Source: Listeria monocytogenes
Lineage (GTDB): Bacteria > Bacillota > Bacilli > Lactobacillales > Listeriaceae
Length of the DNA stretch: 64,000 nucleotides
Direction of reading: 5' to 3'
Assembly: GCF_013282665.1 (NCBI RefSeq)
Contig: NZ_CP054041.1
Location: 310,001 to 374,000, forward strand
How positions within the stretch are numbered: the first letter of the stretch is position 1; each line of letters starts with the position of its first letter. A program made the translations under genes and the position numbers. Under the pieces are notes generated by a model. The model saw only the letters and a program-made list of their open reading frames with translations, was not told the DNA's origin and searched no databases. Of the stretch, positions 38,128 to 47,844 are shown in pieces.

Positions 38128-38850
38128 ATGATGGACGCAGTTAGAAAAAATCGATTATTTCAACATTCTACAATGGCAGCACTTGTTGGTGGGCTTTTCA
38201 GCGGGACAACGAGTTTCAAAGAATTATTGCAACACGGTGACCTCGGTATAGGAACACTTGACCAATTTGATGGTGAATTAATTATTTTAGACGGGGAAGC
38301 TTTTCAAATTCGGTCAGATGGGCAAGCTTATAAAGTAAAACCAGAAGATACGACACCTTATGCGAGCACTACTTTTTTTGATGCTGATACTTCTTTTTCT
38401 GTTTCCGAACCAACTTCAAAACAAGCAGTGGAAGAAAAAATCGCGGAATTAGTACAAGGACCGAATGTTTTTTATGCAGTAAAAATGACCGGAAATTTCC
38501 GTTATGTGGATACGCGTGTTGTACCAAAACAACAAAGACCTTATCCACCACTCATTGAAGCGGTAAAAGAACAACCAACGTACCATTTTGAATATATTAC
38601 GGGTACGATTGTTGGTTTTTGGACACCCGCTTATATTAGTGGTATTGGCGTTTCTGGTTATCATGTGCATTTTATTGATGATATGCGTAAAATCGGCGGT
38701 CATGTGTTTGATTATGAAATGCTGGAAGGTACCGTAGAAGTTGCGCAACAAACAGAATTTGAACTGCAATTACCTCAAACGACGGAATTCTTAAGAAGTG
38801 ATTTAAGTACGCCGGATATGTTGGAACAGATTGAAGCCGCGGAAAATTAA
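38128..38850 (+). CDS. alsD: Acetolactate decarboxylase
   Basis: Converts acetolactate to acetoin, cytoplasmic Zn enzyme, 240 aa from the ATG at 38128 (AAGGAG at proper spacing). Features: QHGDLGIGTLDQFDGELIILDGEAFQI (about 34-60), GTIVGFWTPAYISGIGVSGYHVHFIDDMRKIGGHVFDYE with the metal His cluster (HVHF..GGHV). Partner of AlsS, whose gene is 12 kb away on the other strand. Confidence 0.95.
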   Translation: MMDAVRKNRLFQHSTMAALVGGLFSGTTSFKELLQHGDLGIGTLDQFDGELIILDGEAFQIRSDGQAYKVKPEDTTPYASTTFFDADTSFSVSEPTSKQAVEEKIAELVQGPNVFYAVKMTGNFRYVDTRVVPKQQRPYPPLIEAVKEQPTYHFEYITGTIVGFWTPAYISGIGVSGYHVHFIDDMRKIGGHVFDYEMLEGTVEVAQQTEFELQLPQTTEFLRSDLSTPDMLEQIEAAEN

Positions 38851-38852
38851 AA

Positions 38853-38886
38853 AAGAAAGCTCCCAATTTAATTTGGGAGCTTTTGT
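38853..38886. terminator. Bidirectional terminator between alsD and pdp
   Basis: AAGCTCCCAA (38857-38866) pairs with TTGGGAGCTT (38873-38882); flanking A- and T-tracts serve both genes. Confidence 0.9.
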
Positions 38887-40188
38887 TTATTCTGTTATAA
38901 CTTTATGAACAAGGGTTGGTGCTGTTGCGTGGTCGGAAATTTGAATGTTTTCGTAGATTTTTGCTTTTACGTTTTCGACATCTTCTTGGTCGGCGAAAAT
39001 CGTTACGAGTGATTCGCCTTCCTTAACAGCATCGCCCACTTTTTTGCGTAGCATTAAACCTACTGCTAGATTGATTTCGTCTTCTTTCGTTGCGCGACCG
39101 GCGCCTAGGATCATTGCAGCAATACCAATTTCATCGGCAACGATTTGACTTACGAAGCCAGATGATTTAGCGGGTACTTCGATTTGGTATTTTGCTTGCG
39201 GCAGTTTTTCTGGGTGATCGACAATGCTTGCGTCGCCACCTTGATTGGAAAGGAATGTTTTGAATTTCTCAAGTGCTGCTCCGTTTTCGATTACTTCGAT
39301 TAGTTTGGCACGAGCTTCATCTAAGGTTTCTGCTTGTTTAGCTAGTACGACCATTTGACTTCCAAGTACGAGTACTAATTCTGTTAAATCTGCTGGTCCT
39401 TGGCCTTTTAATGTATCAATGGCTTCTTTTACTTCTAAAGCGTTTCCGATAGCTTCGCCAAGTGGTTGGGACATATCAGAAATGACTGCCATTGTATTTC
39501 TACCAACGTTATTTCCGATACGAACCATGGCATGTGCTAGGTTTTCGGCATCCTCGTCCGTTTTCATAAATGCACCGGCACCTGTTTTTACATCAAGTAC
39601 GATTGCATCTGCGCCTGCTGCGATTTTTTTACTCATAATCGAACTTGCAATTAGTGGAATTGAGTTCACGGTTCCTGTTACATCACGAAGCGCGTACATT
39701 TTTTTATCTGCTGGTGTAAGGTTGCCTGATTGACCAATAACTGCTACTTTGTCGCGGTTTACTAGGTCAATGAAATCTTTTTTATCCAGTTCGATATGGA
39801 AGCCTTCGATAGATTCTAGTTTATCAATCGTGCCACCTGTGTGTCCTAGTCCGCGTCCGGACATTTTTGCAACTGGTACGCCAACTGCTGCTACAAGTGG
39901 AGCAAGAACAAGTGTCGTCGTATCGCCAACACCACCAGTACTATGTTTGTCGACTTTGATTCCTTCAATTGCAGATAGGTCAATCGTATCGCCAGAGCCA
40001 ACCATTGCCATTGTTAAATCTGCGCGTTCCTGATCGTTCATATCTTGAAAAAAGATTGCCATGGCTAGAGCGCTTGCTTGATAATCTGGAATTTCCCCAT
40101 TTGTATACCCATCAATGAAAAACTGAATTTCTTCTGTTGATAAAGCTTTGCCGTCCCTTTTCTTGGAAATAATATCCACCATTCTCAT
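38887..40188 (-). CDS. pdp: Pyrimidine-nucleoside phosphorylase
   Basis: Phosphorolysis of uridine, deoxyuridine and thymidine, 433 aa. Signature [20 protein letters not shown] (about 107-126), KHSTGGVGD (phosphate), and [28 protein letters not shown]. The C-terminal domain is the usual pyrimidine-phosphorylase cap. ATG at 40188 with AAGGGTGA upstream. Only this gene follows the LacI gene, after a 130-base gap with an operator-like palindrome. Confidence 0.95.
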   Translation of the reverse strand: MRMVDIISKKRDGKALSTEEIQFFIDGYTNGEIPDYQASALAMAIFFQDMNDQERADLTMAMVGSGDTIDLSAIEGIKVDKHSTGGVGDTTTLVLAPLVAAVGVPVAKMSGRGLGHTGGTIDKLESIEGFHIELDKKDFIDLVNRDKVAVIGQSGNLTPADKKMYALRDVTGTVNSIPLIASSIMSKKIAAGADAIVLDVKTGAGAFMKTDEDAENLAHAMVRIGNNVGRNTMAVISDMSQPLGEAIGNALEVKEAIDTLKGQGPADLTELVLVLGSQMVVLAKQAETLDEARAKLIEVIENGAALEKFKTFLSNQGGDASIVDHPEKLPQAKYQIEVPAKSSGFVSQIVADEIGIAAMILGAGRATKEDEINLAVGLMLRKKVGDAVKEGESLVTIFADQEDVENVKAKIYENIQISDHATAPTLVHKVITE

Positions 40189-40237
40189 TTCTCTTCACCC
40201 TTTCTTTTTGTCCACTTTAGCATTTTATGTATCTTTA

Positions 40238-40275
40238 TTGAGAACGGTTACACTTTTTAAGTAAACCGTTTTACT
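40238..40275. promoter_or_regulatory. Operator-like palindrome and weak cre ahead of pdp
   Basis: AGTAAACCGTTTTACT (40260-40275) is a 6-4-6 palindrome with the central CG typical of LacI-family sites. 8 bases earlier TTGAGAACGGTTACA (40238-40252) fits the cre consensus with one mismatch. Both repeat AACGGTT on opposite strands. Likely sites for the adjacent LacI protein and/or CcpA. Confidence 0.5.
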
Positions 40276-40318
40276 AAACAAGAACATGTGCTTAACATGC
40301 TCACTATATCGTACTCGC

Positions 40319-41329
40319 TCACTTGTTGTCAATATTTTTTGTACTACTACGTTTGATTAAAGAAATATCAAGCAAACGATTCTCTAATTTCTCAGTTGGG
40401 TTTTGAAGATTTTTCAGTAAAAGTTCGGCAGCGATTTCGCCGATGCCATAGATTGGTTGTCGAATGGTTGTAAGTGGCGGTGTCATATATTCGGAAAGTT
40501 CAATGTCGTCAAATCCGATGACGCTTAAATCATCAGGAATACGCAAATTCGCTTCAAGTGCCGCTCGGTAAGTTCCCATTGCCATTAAATCATTGGTGGC
40601 AAAAATGGCGCTTAGATTTTCTTCGAGTAACTTCTGCGTGGCGATATAACCGCCTTTCATCGTCTGATCTCCACTCACAATCCAATCTTCTTTTACAGGG
40701 AGTTTATAATCTTTCATGCACGCCAAGTAACCCTCGTAACGCTCATGTACGTTATAAAAAGATGTATCCGAAATAATGATTCCGATGCGCGTATGGCCTA
40801 GTTCGATTAAATGCTCCGTCGCCATATAACCGCCTTTGAAATCATCAATCGCGATATTCCCTTCTTGCCTTGGATTCCGCTGACGATCGAGTAAAATATA
40901 CGGAGAACGCTTCTCTTCCATGCGTTGGATAACACCTGAAAGCAGAATATTAGGGCTGGCGATAATTAAGCCATCGACAGCCCGGTGCAATAATTCTTCT
41001 ACATATAAATCTTCACGTTCTTTATCATTAGAAGAGTTACAGAGCATAATCATGTAACCTTCTTTATTCAAGTAATCTTCGGCCCCTTTTACCATTTGTG
41101 AGAAAAAAGGATCGGTTACTTCCGGGACAATCATTCCGATAGTGTTTGTGTGACTAACAATCATATTTTTGGCGAAAAAGTTTGGTTTGTAAGACATCTC
41201 TTTTGCTGTTTTCAAGACCTTTTCACGAGTTACCTCGCTAAATCGTTCCCCTTTACCATTCAAAATTTGAGAAATCGTCGTAATTGAAACGCCTGTCTTT
41301 TCTGCTATTTCGCGGATGGTTGCAGCCAT
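40319..41329 (-). CDS. LacI-family transcriptional regulator
   Basis: 336 aa. N-terminal HTH and hinge: TIREIAEKTGVSITTISQILNGKGERFSEVTREKVLKTAKEMSYKPN (about 4-50). Periplasmic-binding-like effector domain follows: TIGMIVPEVTDPFFSQMVKGAEDYL, VDGLIIASPN, FATNDLMAMGTYRAALEANLRIPDDLSVIGFDDIELSEYMTPPLTTIRQP. Lies between deoC and pdp on the same strand, suggesting control of nucleoside or ribose-type genes (inferred). Ligand unknown. Confidence 0.9.
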   Translation of the reverse strand: MAATIREIAEKTGVSITTISQILNGKGERFSEVTREKVLKTAKEMSYKPNFFAKNMIVSHTNTIGMIVPEVTDPFFSQMVKGAEDYLNKEGYMIMLCNSSNDKEREDLYVEELLHRAVDGLIIASPNILLSGVIQRMEEKRSPYILLDRQRNPRQEGNIAIDDFKGGYMATEHLIELGHTRIGIIISDTSFYNVHERYEGYLACMKDYKLPVKEDWIVSGDQTMKGGYIATQKLLEENLSAIFATNDLMAMGTYRAALEANLRIPDDLSVIGFDDIELSEYMTPPLTTIRQPIYGIGEIAAELLLKNLQNPTEKLENRLLDISLIKRSSTKNIDNK

Positions 41330-41408
41330 TTAAACTCCCCCAGTCAGATTATCTATTCTCCTTATTTTGCCACATTTAAGAATAATAATAAAGGGGTTTC
41401 ATGCAAAA

Positions 41409-42080
41409 TTAGTAATTATCTGGTTTGGCTGGTTTTTCGCCGGAAACAATTGCGACACCTGCACTTGCGCCAATACGAGTTGCGCCTGCTTCGATCATTT
41501 TTTCTACGTCTTCTTTCGTACGAACTCCACCTGAAGCTTTTACGCCAATGTTTGGTCCAACTGTTTTGCGCATTAAGGCGATATCTTCGGCAGTTGCGCC
41601 ACCTGTAGAGAATCCAGTGGATGTTTTAACGAAATCTGTTCCCGCTTTTACAGCGATTTCACATGCACGAACTTTTTCTTCGTCTGTTAATAGACAAGTT
41701 TCGATAATTACTTTTACTAATGCTTTTCCTTTGGCAGCATCGACTACAGCGCGAATATCACGTTCTACTAATTCATCGTCTTTGTCTTTTAGTGCACCGA
41801 TGTTGATAACCATGTCCACTTCTTTTGCACCGTTTTGGATAGCGTCTTTTACTTCAAATGCTTTTACTTCTGGAGTATTCGCTCCTAACGGGAAACCGAT
41901 AACTGTACATACAACGGATTCTGCTCCAACAAGTTGTTCAGCGGATAGTTTTACCCAAGTTGGGTTCACGCATACGGAAGCAAAACCGTATTCTCTCGCT
42001 TCTTTTGTTAATGTCAAAATTTGTTCTTTCGTTGTGTCTGGTTTTAATGCAGTATGGTCGATCATTTTAGCAATTGTCAT
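41409..42080 (-). CDS. deoC: Deoxyribose-phosphate aldolase
   Basis: Cleaves 2-deoxyribose-5-phosphate to G3P and acetaldehyde. 223 aa from the ATG at 42080, with AAAGGAG upstream; the longer frame to 42125 runs through the promoter. Schiff-base Lys in [10 protein letters not shown] (near residue 152 region), [25 protein letters not shown]. Promoter: TTTACA (42137-42142), 17 bases, TATGAT (42114-42119) on the minus strand, the -35 at the end of deoR. Confidence 0.95.
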   Translation of the reverse strand: MTIAKMIDHTALKPDTTKEQILTLTKEAREYGFASVCVNPTWVKLSAEQLVGAESVVCTVIGFPLGANTPEVKAFEVKDAIQNGAKEVDMVINIGALKDKDDELVERDIRAVVDAAKGKALVKVIIETCLLTDEEKVRACEIAVKAGTDFVKTSTGFSTGGATAEDIALMRKTVGPNIGVKASGGVRTKEDVEKMIEAGATRIGASAGVAIVSGEKPAKPDNY

Positions 42081-42142
42081 TTTAAAAACTCCTTTAAAAT
42101 TGGATTTGGTTTCATCATATCGCACTACAGAACATTTGTAAA

Positions 42143-43090
42143 CTAATTGATGAAATTTTGTTCAAGTAGTTGTTTTGCGGTAAATTGGTCGGTGATAAAA
42201 TGATTGGCATAGCCACCACGAAGCGCGCCATGAATCGCTTTTATTTTTCGTTCACCGCCTGCGACAAGGATGGCTGTTTCTTTTTGTTTTAAATCTTCTA
42301 AATTGATACCAATGGTTCGTTCATCCATTTTTTCGTCAGCGATTTCGCCGTCAATCGTGAAAAATCGTGAACAAATATCGCCGACTGCTTTTTCTTTTAA
42401 GTGAGCCTTTTCTTGATCGGAAAAATAGCCTAGGCGGAAAAGCAAGGCTTCGTCACGCACAGTCCCTACTGTAAAAATAGCGATATTGGCTTTTTTACCT
42501 AGTTCGATGATATTTTTTATATGGCGATCTGCTTCTACCATTTGCTTAGCGAGTGGGTTATCAAGGACCACTGGCAGAGGCAACGAAACTGGCGCTATAT
42601 CATAGGCAGCACCGAATAATGCTAACGTTTCAGCAGCATACGTATTGACATCAGAGTGACTCACGCCGCCTTTCAGTTGGACGACTTTTATTTCTGCTTT
42701 TAACGGGGTCAGTTTTTGGGCGATTTTGTACATTGTTGTTCCCCAGCTCACGCCGAGAATATCGCCGTCATGGATAATTTCTTCCAAATATTCTGCGGCA
42801 CTTTGACTGATTTGCTTGGTGATTTCGCTATAATCATTTGTTTGGCTGAACGCAACAGTGACATTTTTAAGTTGGTATTTTTCTTTTAAAGCCACAGCCA
42901 GTTCAGTGAGGTTAGAAAATGGATCTTGGACTTCGATTTTGACGTATCCTTTTGTTTTCGCGTTTTGAAGCAATCTGGAAACGGTCGGTCTGGATACACC
43001 TAGGCGTGTGGCGATTTCTTGTTGACCAAGGTCCGATTGATAATAAAGTCTCGCAACCTCCACGCTGAGTTGTTCTTTTTGTTTATCCAT
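42143..43090 (-). CDS. deoR: Deoxyribonucleoside regulator DeoR (SorC/CggR family)
   Basis: 315 aa. N-terminal [50 protein letters not shown] (about 8-54). Sugar-binding domain has [15 protein letters not shown] and [28 protein letters not shown] at the end. This is the Bacillus-type DeoR of the SorC family, not the E. coli DeoR fold. Directly upstream of deoC, supporting the call; phosphorylated deoxyribose is the family ligand. Confidence 0.88.
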   Translation of the reverse strand: MDKQKEQLSVEVARLYYQSDLGQQEIATRLGVSRPTVSRLLQNAKTKGYVKIEVQDPFSNLTELAVALKEKYQLKNVTVAFSQTNDYSEITKQISQSAAEYLEEIIHDGDILGVSWGTTMYKIAQKLTPLKAEIKVVQLKGGVSHSDVNTYAAETLALFGAAYDIAPVSLPLPVVLDNPLAKQMVEADRHIKNIIELGKKANIAIFTVGTVRDEALLFRLGYFSDQEKAHLKEKAVGDICSRFFTIDGEIADEKMDERTIGINLEDLKQKETAILVAGGERKIKAIHGALRGGYANHFITDQFTAKQLLEQNFIN

Positions 43091-43154
43091 TTCATCCCTC
43101 CATCGTTTTCTTTTTAGTATAACGTAAGAGCAGGGATAGTTCGAGAGGGAAGTT

Positions 43155-43182
43155 AAAAAAAGACAGCCGCGGCTGTCTTTTT
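43155..43182. terminator. Terminator after the PTS operon
   Basis: AAAGACAGCC pairs with GGCTGTCTTT around a 2-base loop, A-run on the left giving U-tract on the minus strand, T-run on the right. Ends the operon that stops at 43187. Confidence 0.9.
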
Positions 43183-43186
43183 CCTA

Positions 43187-43603
43187 TTAAAAATCTTCTT
43201 CTATTTCCTCAAGCGGTGCGGCATATTCATAAATCCCTAACCGCCCAGTTTCGGCAACTTGATTCGCAAGTTCTTTTAAGGATAGCATTTCACGGCTGAG
43301 AAATGCTTCTAATAAAAGTGGAATATTCACGCCTGCGACAAGTTCTACTGCATCAAAATTCCCGAGCAAGCGAACGAGGACATTAAACGGAGTACCACCT
43401 TTTAAATCAGTTAGAAATAAGATCCCTTCTGTTAGATCGAGTTTAGCTACTTCACTGGCAATTTTTGCCTGTAAATTTTCCGCGGATTCATTCACTTCAA
43501 AAGGAACAAAACTGGTATTTTCTTGTTTACCGCAAATCATTTCCGCAGATTGAATGAGTTCTTTTGCGGCATTTCCGTGAGTACAAACAAAAATTGCTTT
43601 CAT
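43187..43603 (-). CDS. PTS mannose-class EIIA component
   Basis: 138 aa phospho-carrier. Phospho-His9 in FVCTHGN; conserved LFLTDLKGGTPFNV (about 63-76). Takes phosphate from HPr and passes it to EIIB. Last gene of the operon. Fructose/mannose family; together with the SIS proteins it fits Amadori-compound uptake (inferred). Confidence 0.9.
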   Translation of the reverse strand: MKAIFVCTHGNAAKELIQSAEMICGKQENTSFVPFEVNESAENLQAKIASEVAKLDLTEGILFLTDLKGGTPFNVLVRLLGNFDAVELVAGVNIPLLLEAFLSREMLSLKELANQVAETGRLGIYEYAAPLEEIEEDF

Positions 43604-43619
43604 TTTTTAAACCGCCTTT

Positions 43620-44615
43620 TTAATAGTCTAACTGACGATAATATCTTCTGATTTCCATTGGGTGACAGTTAATTTTTTCCACATGTACGTCAATACGATT
43701 ATTAACTGCGTGGATAATAAATGGTGATAACGCCCCTCTAAATTTAGCGGAAATACCTGGCATATCGTAATCTTTTGCATCAATGACTGTATAATTGGCA
43801 CAAATTTGTGGAATGAAATTAACTACCCGTTCACTTAATGATCGCTGGCTGTCTTCTGTAACGTAAATAGTAACCGGTGTATCACGTTCCACAATTTCAA
43901 ACATCCCATGGAAAAACTCATGTGACTCAATTGATTTCGTTTTAATCCAGTGCTGTTCTTCCCAGTAACACATTGCGTATGAATAGGTTGCACCCCACTG
44001 GTTCCCAGCACCAACGAAATAATGAATGTCGTCTTGATGATGTTTTAGGGCAAATTCTTGCCCAAATTTATCTGCTGCTTTTTCTACTTCAACAATCCCT
44101 TTAGCAAAATGTTGATCCATTTCTTGATAAAACGCATCGTAATCTTCAAATTCGCCAGCTAAATACATAAAACGATCTGCTACCATGAAGAATTTTAATT
44201 GTTCATTTAATGGGTAGGAGATTAAATGATCTACCAAATTAGCAAGTTCGGTTTCCGCTTTATCAATAAACCCAAATACAGTCGCGCCAATTTCATTACA
44301 TTTTTTCACAGCATCTACTACTTCTTGCGTACTTCCGGTTACCGATGAAATAACGACAAGGGTATCTTTAGTGACACGTTTATTACCTGTTGTTAGAAAC
44401 ACAGCCGCATTTTCATAAAAAGTTTCTAATGCTGTTTTTTCTTTCATATGCACCACAGCTTGCATGGCGGACGCGTACGTACCGCCAATTCCTAGCCAGC
44501 AAATATTACTAAAACCACGATTGTGTATTTGGTCAACTACTTCATTAATTTGCGGACGTAATTTTAGCGCCCCTTCCATGTTTTCTCTCACTTTTTGTTC
44601 ATCAAATTTTAACAC
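43620..44615 (-). CDS. SIS-domain deglycase, FrlB/GfrF-like
   Basis: 331 aa, two SIS domains (phosphosugar binding: ICWLGIGGTYASAMQA and LVVISSVTGSTQEVVDAVKKC; second half HYFVGAGNQWGATYSYAMCYWEEQHWIKTKSIESHEFFHGMFEIVERDTP). The C-terminal PGISAKFRGALSPFIIHAVNNRIDVHVEKINCHPMEIRRYYRQLDY resembles FrlB fructoselysine-6-phosphate deglycase. Would release glucose-6-phosphate from a phosphorylated Amadori product (family knowledge; specific substrate inferred). Confidence 0.75.
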   Translation of the reverse strand: MLKFDEQKVRENMEGALKLRPQINEVVDQIHNRGFSNICWLGIGGTYASAMQAVVHMKEKTALETFYENAAVFLTTGNKRVTKDTLVVISSVTGSTQEVVDAVKKCNEIGATVFGFIDKAETELANLVDHLISYPLNEQLKFFMVADRFMYLAGEFEDYDAFYQEMDQHFAKGIVEVEKAADKFGQEFALKHHQDDIHYFVGAGNQWGATYSYAMCYWEEQHWIKTKSIESHEFFHGMFEIVERDTPVTIYVTEDSQRSLSERVVNFIPQICANYTVIDAKDYDMPGISAKFRGALSPFIIHAVNNRIDVHVEKINCHPMEIRRYYRQLDY

Positions 44616-44637
44616 TATTCATTCCTACTTTCTTTGA

Positions 44638-45702
44638 TTAAATTTTGGATTTTGTTATTTGGTCAAACTCTGGAAAAGCAGATACTTCTAAATTAATTCC
44701 TTTTTTCTTGGAAATTTCAAAGGATAATAAATGAACAGGAATAGTCATAAATAGCGGCGTCAGAAGTTCCGCTGTCCGCACACCGAGTAATAAATCATCT
44801 GTCTTTTCCCCGCCTGCATCCGCATAAAATGTTCGGATTTTCTTTACATGGCCTTGTAAAAATTGTTTTAACTTTTCTGCGCGGTCTTCTAGTAAGCCTT
44901 GAGGTTCAAGGAAGATAATATAGTCTTGCTCGGATAAACCTATATAAGGTCCGTGCATATATTCTTCTAACTCCTTACCAAAAGCTGTAATCCGGATGGT
45001 TTCTGTTACTTTTGTTTCTCCTTCGCGCGCCACACCATAAGCAGCGCCGTATCCTATGAAAAAGACTCGTTCTGCTTCCATCAATTCCAGTGTATGCGCC
45101 TCTACCCAAGCTGCTGATTTCTCTATCACTTCTGGCAAATGAATGGTGATTTTCTCTAGCTCCGCGATTTCTGCCTGATATGCTGCTTCCAAGATTTTCC
45201 CTTGTAAAAGAGCTATCTCAAGCGCCATTAAATTTAGCATTAGAATCGTTGCACTGTAACCAAGTGTGACATATGGCATTTCTTCTATCCCCATCCCAAG
45301 ATCGATTGTACGCTTGCCTTCTTTCGCAATCGGACTTGTTAAATCGCTTGTTAAAGTGAAGACAATACCACCTTGACGCTCGATTTCTTTTACAAGATGA
45401 ATAGTGGAATAACTGTGCCCACCTTGTGATATAGCGATATATAAGGTGTTTTTGTTTAAATGAAGCATGTAATTTCCTGCAGTAGACGGTTCTTCCACAT
45501 ATACCGGAATAGCGAGTTTATCTGACATATATAACTGCGCTGCGAATGCCGCATTAGAACTAGAACCTGTTGCAAAAATAACAATTGCTTGGTAGTCCAC
45601 TTTCTCCATTTGCATGACCTTTTGTAAAAGATCTTTTCGACTTCGGATGATATTTTCATAAACGCTTTGTTCCGACCGGATATAATAATCCATGTTTTTC
45701 AT
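44638..45702 (-). CDS. SIS-domain phosphosugar isomerase/deglycase, GfrE-like
   Basis: 354 aa. Two SIS domains with the GlmS isomerase layout: IVIFATGSSSNAAFAAQLYMSDKLAIPVYVEEPSTA, LYIAISQGGHSYSTIHLVKEIE, RVFFIGYGAAYGVAREGETKVTETIRITAFGKELEEYMHGPYIGL. No glutaminase domain. Paired with the previous SIS gene as GfrE/GfrF are in Salmonella. Start ATG at 45702 after AGGTGAAA. Confidence 0.72.
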   Translation of the reverse strand: MKNMDYYIRSEQSVYENIIRSRKDLLQKVMQMEKVDYQAIVIFATGSSSNAAFAAQLYMSDKLAIPVYVEEPSTAGNYMLHLNKNTLYIAISQGGHSYSTIHLVKEIERQGGIVFTLTSDLTSPIAKEGKRTIDLGMGIEEMPYVTLGYSATILMLNLMALEIALLQGKILEAAYQAEIAELEKITIHLPEVIEKSAAWVEAHTLELMEAERVFFIGYGAAYGVAREGETKVTETIRITAFGKELEEYMHGPYIGLSEQDYIIFLEPQGLLEDRAEKLKQFLQGHVKKIRTFYADAGGEKTDDLLLGVRTAELLTPLFMTIPVHLLSFEISKKKGINLEVSAFPEFDQITKSKI

Positions 45703-45714
45703 TTTTTCACCTAC

Positions 45715-46536
45715 TTATTTTAATAGACCTGTGAACGCTCCTAAAATCCCAATTCCTGCGATTAATAAAAGAATCCAATGTGCTTTTAGTCCTTTTTTAT
45801 CTAACCAGAAAATAAAGAAGGTGAAGCCAAGTGCTAGGATTCCTGGGACGATACCGTCAAAAACACTTTGAATCGTTACTGCATCATCACCAGAGCCAAA
45901 TTTCATTGGCATATTAATGTTTACCATTGTGGCGACCATTGCGCCAACTACGGCCAGTCCGATAACCGAAGCACCATAAGAGAGTTTATCCATTAATCCA
46001 GTTTTTTGAATTTTTTCGATAAAATTAGCTCCGATGTTGTAGCCAATAAATAATCCATAATAACGAGTCAGAATAGCTGGAATATTGAAAATAAGAAGGA
46101 ACAAAATCGGCCCTAACATATTTCCTTGAAGTGCTAAGGAAGTTCCAATACCTGTAGCGATAACGCGTAAAGTTCCCCAGAAGAACGAATCTCCAATCCC
46201 ACTCAGCGGTCCCATTAACGCTACTTTTATATTATTGATAGAATCTGTGTCAAAGTCTTTATCTTTCGCAGATTGTTCCTCCATCGCAATCGAAATCCCG
46301 AGCGGAAAAGTGGAAAGCCACGGTGTTACGTTATAAAATTCTAAATGTCTTTGATAAGAAGAAATTCGTTTGTCTTTATCATTTTTAAAAATCTTATTTA
46401 AAGCTGGTAACATGGAAAAGCCGTAACCTAGGTTGGATTGTCGTTCATAGTTCCATGACCATTCCATCGTGAACGAACGCCAGAAAACTTTCATTAAGTC
46501 TTTTTTCGTTAATACGTCAGAACTCTTCATCTTCAT
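45715..46536 (-). CDS. PTS mannose-class EIID component
   Basis: 273 aa membrane-associated subunit. EIID marker features: SFTMEWSWNYERQSNLGYGFSMLPALNKIF at the start, VALMGPLSGIGDSFFWGTLRVIATGIGTSLALQGN in the middle, and C-terminal hydrophobic helices. ATG (46536) overlaps EIIC by 20 bases. Forms the sugar channel with EIIC. Confidence 0.93.
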   Translation of the reverse strand: MKMKSSDVLTKKDLMKVFWRSFTMEWSWNYERQSNLGYGFSMLPALNKIFKNDKDKRISSYQRHLEFYNVTPWLSTFPLGISIAMEEQSAKDKDFDTDSINNIKVALMGPLSGIGDSFFWGTLRVIATGIGTSLALQGNMLGPILFLLIFNIPAILTRYYGLFIGYNIGANFIEKIQKTGLMDKLSYGASVIGLAVVGAMVATMVNINMPMKFGSGDDAVTIQSVFDGIVPGILALGFTFFIFWLDKKGLKAHWILLLIAGIGILGAFTGLLK

Positions 46537-47335
46537 AATTTATACCTCCATCATTCGCAAGCGCTGGCTCTGTATTCGTATTTTTCGGACCATTGTCATT
46601 TTTAAGTGTTGCATAACCTGTTAAAATTAGTGCTAAACATGCACCGAAAATCGCTACGCCTGTTACAGGAACTTTTAAGTATACAGCTAACGCGAAGCCA
46701 AATACGAAAAATACCGCATTCTTTTTGTTGACCATTAATTTTAAAAGTAAAGCAAAACCGTATGCTGGCAGTAAGCCTGTCGCAATTCCAAGCCCTGTTA
46801 TAACGAAAGCCGGGATGGCGTCAAGTACATTTTGAATAACTGGGCTTCCGACTAGATAGGACGTCGCAACAATAATACCTATTGGCAAGTTAATCGATAA
46901 AAATCCGCCGAGCAGCTGCATTCGACTAATCCCTCGTGAATTTCCCTCGACTGCGTATTTGTCTGCTTTATGAACAAAGTACGGTAATACGAAAATGAAG
47001 CATAGATTTTTAACAACAAGTACAAGGGAAGCAATCGGAATCCCAAGTGCTAAAGCTACCGCTGTGCTCTCGCCAGTCGAAATCGCAAAGGCTGTTCCTA
47101 ATATACTTCCTGAAATAATTTCTGGAGGAATAGATGCTCCGATAGAAAATGATCCTACAAAAGCTAATTCCAAAGTTGCTCCCATAATAATCCCCATTTG
47201 TACATCACCCATGATAAGTCCGGCGAGTGTACATGTTACCAGTGGTCTTGATAGCATCGATGAACCAAACAAATACTCTCCATTTGCAAGCATTGCTGCA
47301 AGTGCAAGCAAAATTGCTGTTCCAAACTGTTCCAT
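46517..47335 (-). CDS. PTS mannose-class EIIC component
   Basis: 272 aa polytopic membrane protein: about seven hydrophobic segments, with GLIMGDVQMGIIMGATLELAFVGSFSIGASIPPEIISGSILGTAFAI (about 38-84) as the EII-Sor signature. The C-terminus is acidic (NYEDEEF). Located between EIIB and EIID as in related operons. Confidence 0.92.
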   Translation of the reverse strand: MEQFGTAILLALAAMLANGEYLFGSSMLSRPLVTCTLAGLIMGDVQMGIIMGATLELAFVGSFSIGASIPPEIISGSILGTAFAISTGESTAVALALGIPIASLVLVVKNLCFIFVLPYFVHKADKYAVEGNSRGISRMQLLGGFLSINLPIGIIVATSYLVGSPVIQNVLDAIPAFVITGLGIATGLLPAYGFALLLKLMVNKKNAVFFVFGFALAVYLKVPVTGVAIFGACLALILTGYATLKNDNGPKNTNTEPALANDGGINYEDEEF

Positions 47336-47357
47336 AATTTATCCCTTCTTTCGTCTT

Positions 47358-47825
47358 TTATGCTTCAAAGGTTACTTTTTTCTCGTTAGGCACTTGTTGC
47401 ATAAATACATCTACCTTTTCTTTTTGAAGCTCTTTTAACTTCGCTACTTCTTCAGGTGTTAAATTGACTGCTTTGGAAAAATTGGCCGTTCCTTCTCTTT
47501 GCTTTGTTCCGCCTAGATTTAACATCGGGATTTTACCATTCGTACCATGGATTAATTTGTAAGCGTCTTCAACTGATTCGACAACAATAAGCATATTGTA
47601 TTTGTCGGTGACACCTGAATTAATCGCTTCGATACTTTCATCGATACTTTTCATGACTAGTTTTGCTGCCTCTGGTTTCGCAAGACGTATTGCCGACTTA
47701 CGGAAATCGTCCGCTGCTACCCCATCATTTGCCACTAAAATTGTATTTACATCTAAAGCATTAAACCAAGATACAGCTACTTGCCCATGTAGTAAACGAT
47801 GGTCTACTCTTAGAAATTGAATCAT
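47358..47825 (-). CDS. PTS mannose-class EIIB component
   Basis: 155 aa phospho-carrier. Phospho-His13 in FLRVDHRLLHGQVAVSW, the EIIB-sor motif. Start ATG at 47825 with GGAGGAAG; the extension to 47858 overlaps the SD. First PTS gene of the operon, 19 bases after the GntR gene. Confidence 0.93.
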   Translation of the reverse strand: MIQFLRVDHRLLHGQVAVSWFNALDVNTILVANDGVAADDFRKSAIRLAKPEAAKLVMKSIDESIEAINSGVTDKYNMLIVVESVEDAYKLIHGTNGKIPMLNLGGTKQREGTANFSKAVNLTPEEVAKLKELQKEKVDVFMQQVPNEKKVTFEA

Positions 47826-47844
47826 TTTTTCTTCCTCCTTCGTA

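Noticed and set aside
41425..42141. 238-codon open frame on the plus strand opposite deoC
   Set aside because: It is the antisense shadow of deoC. The protein is Ser/Thr/Ala-rich without any family motif, and there is no SD or promoter.
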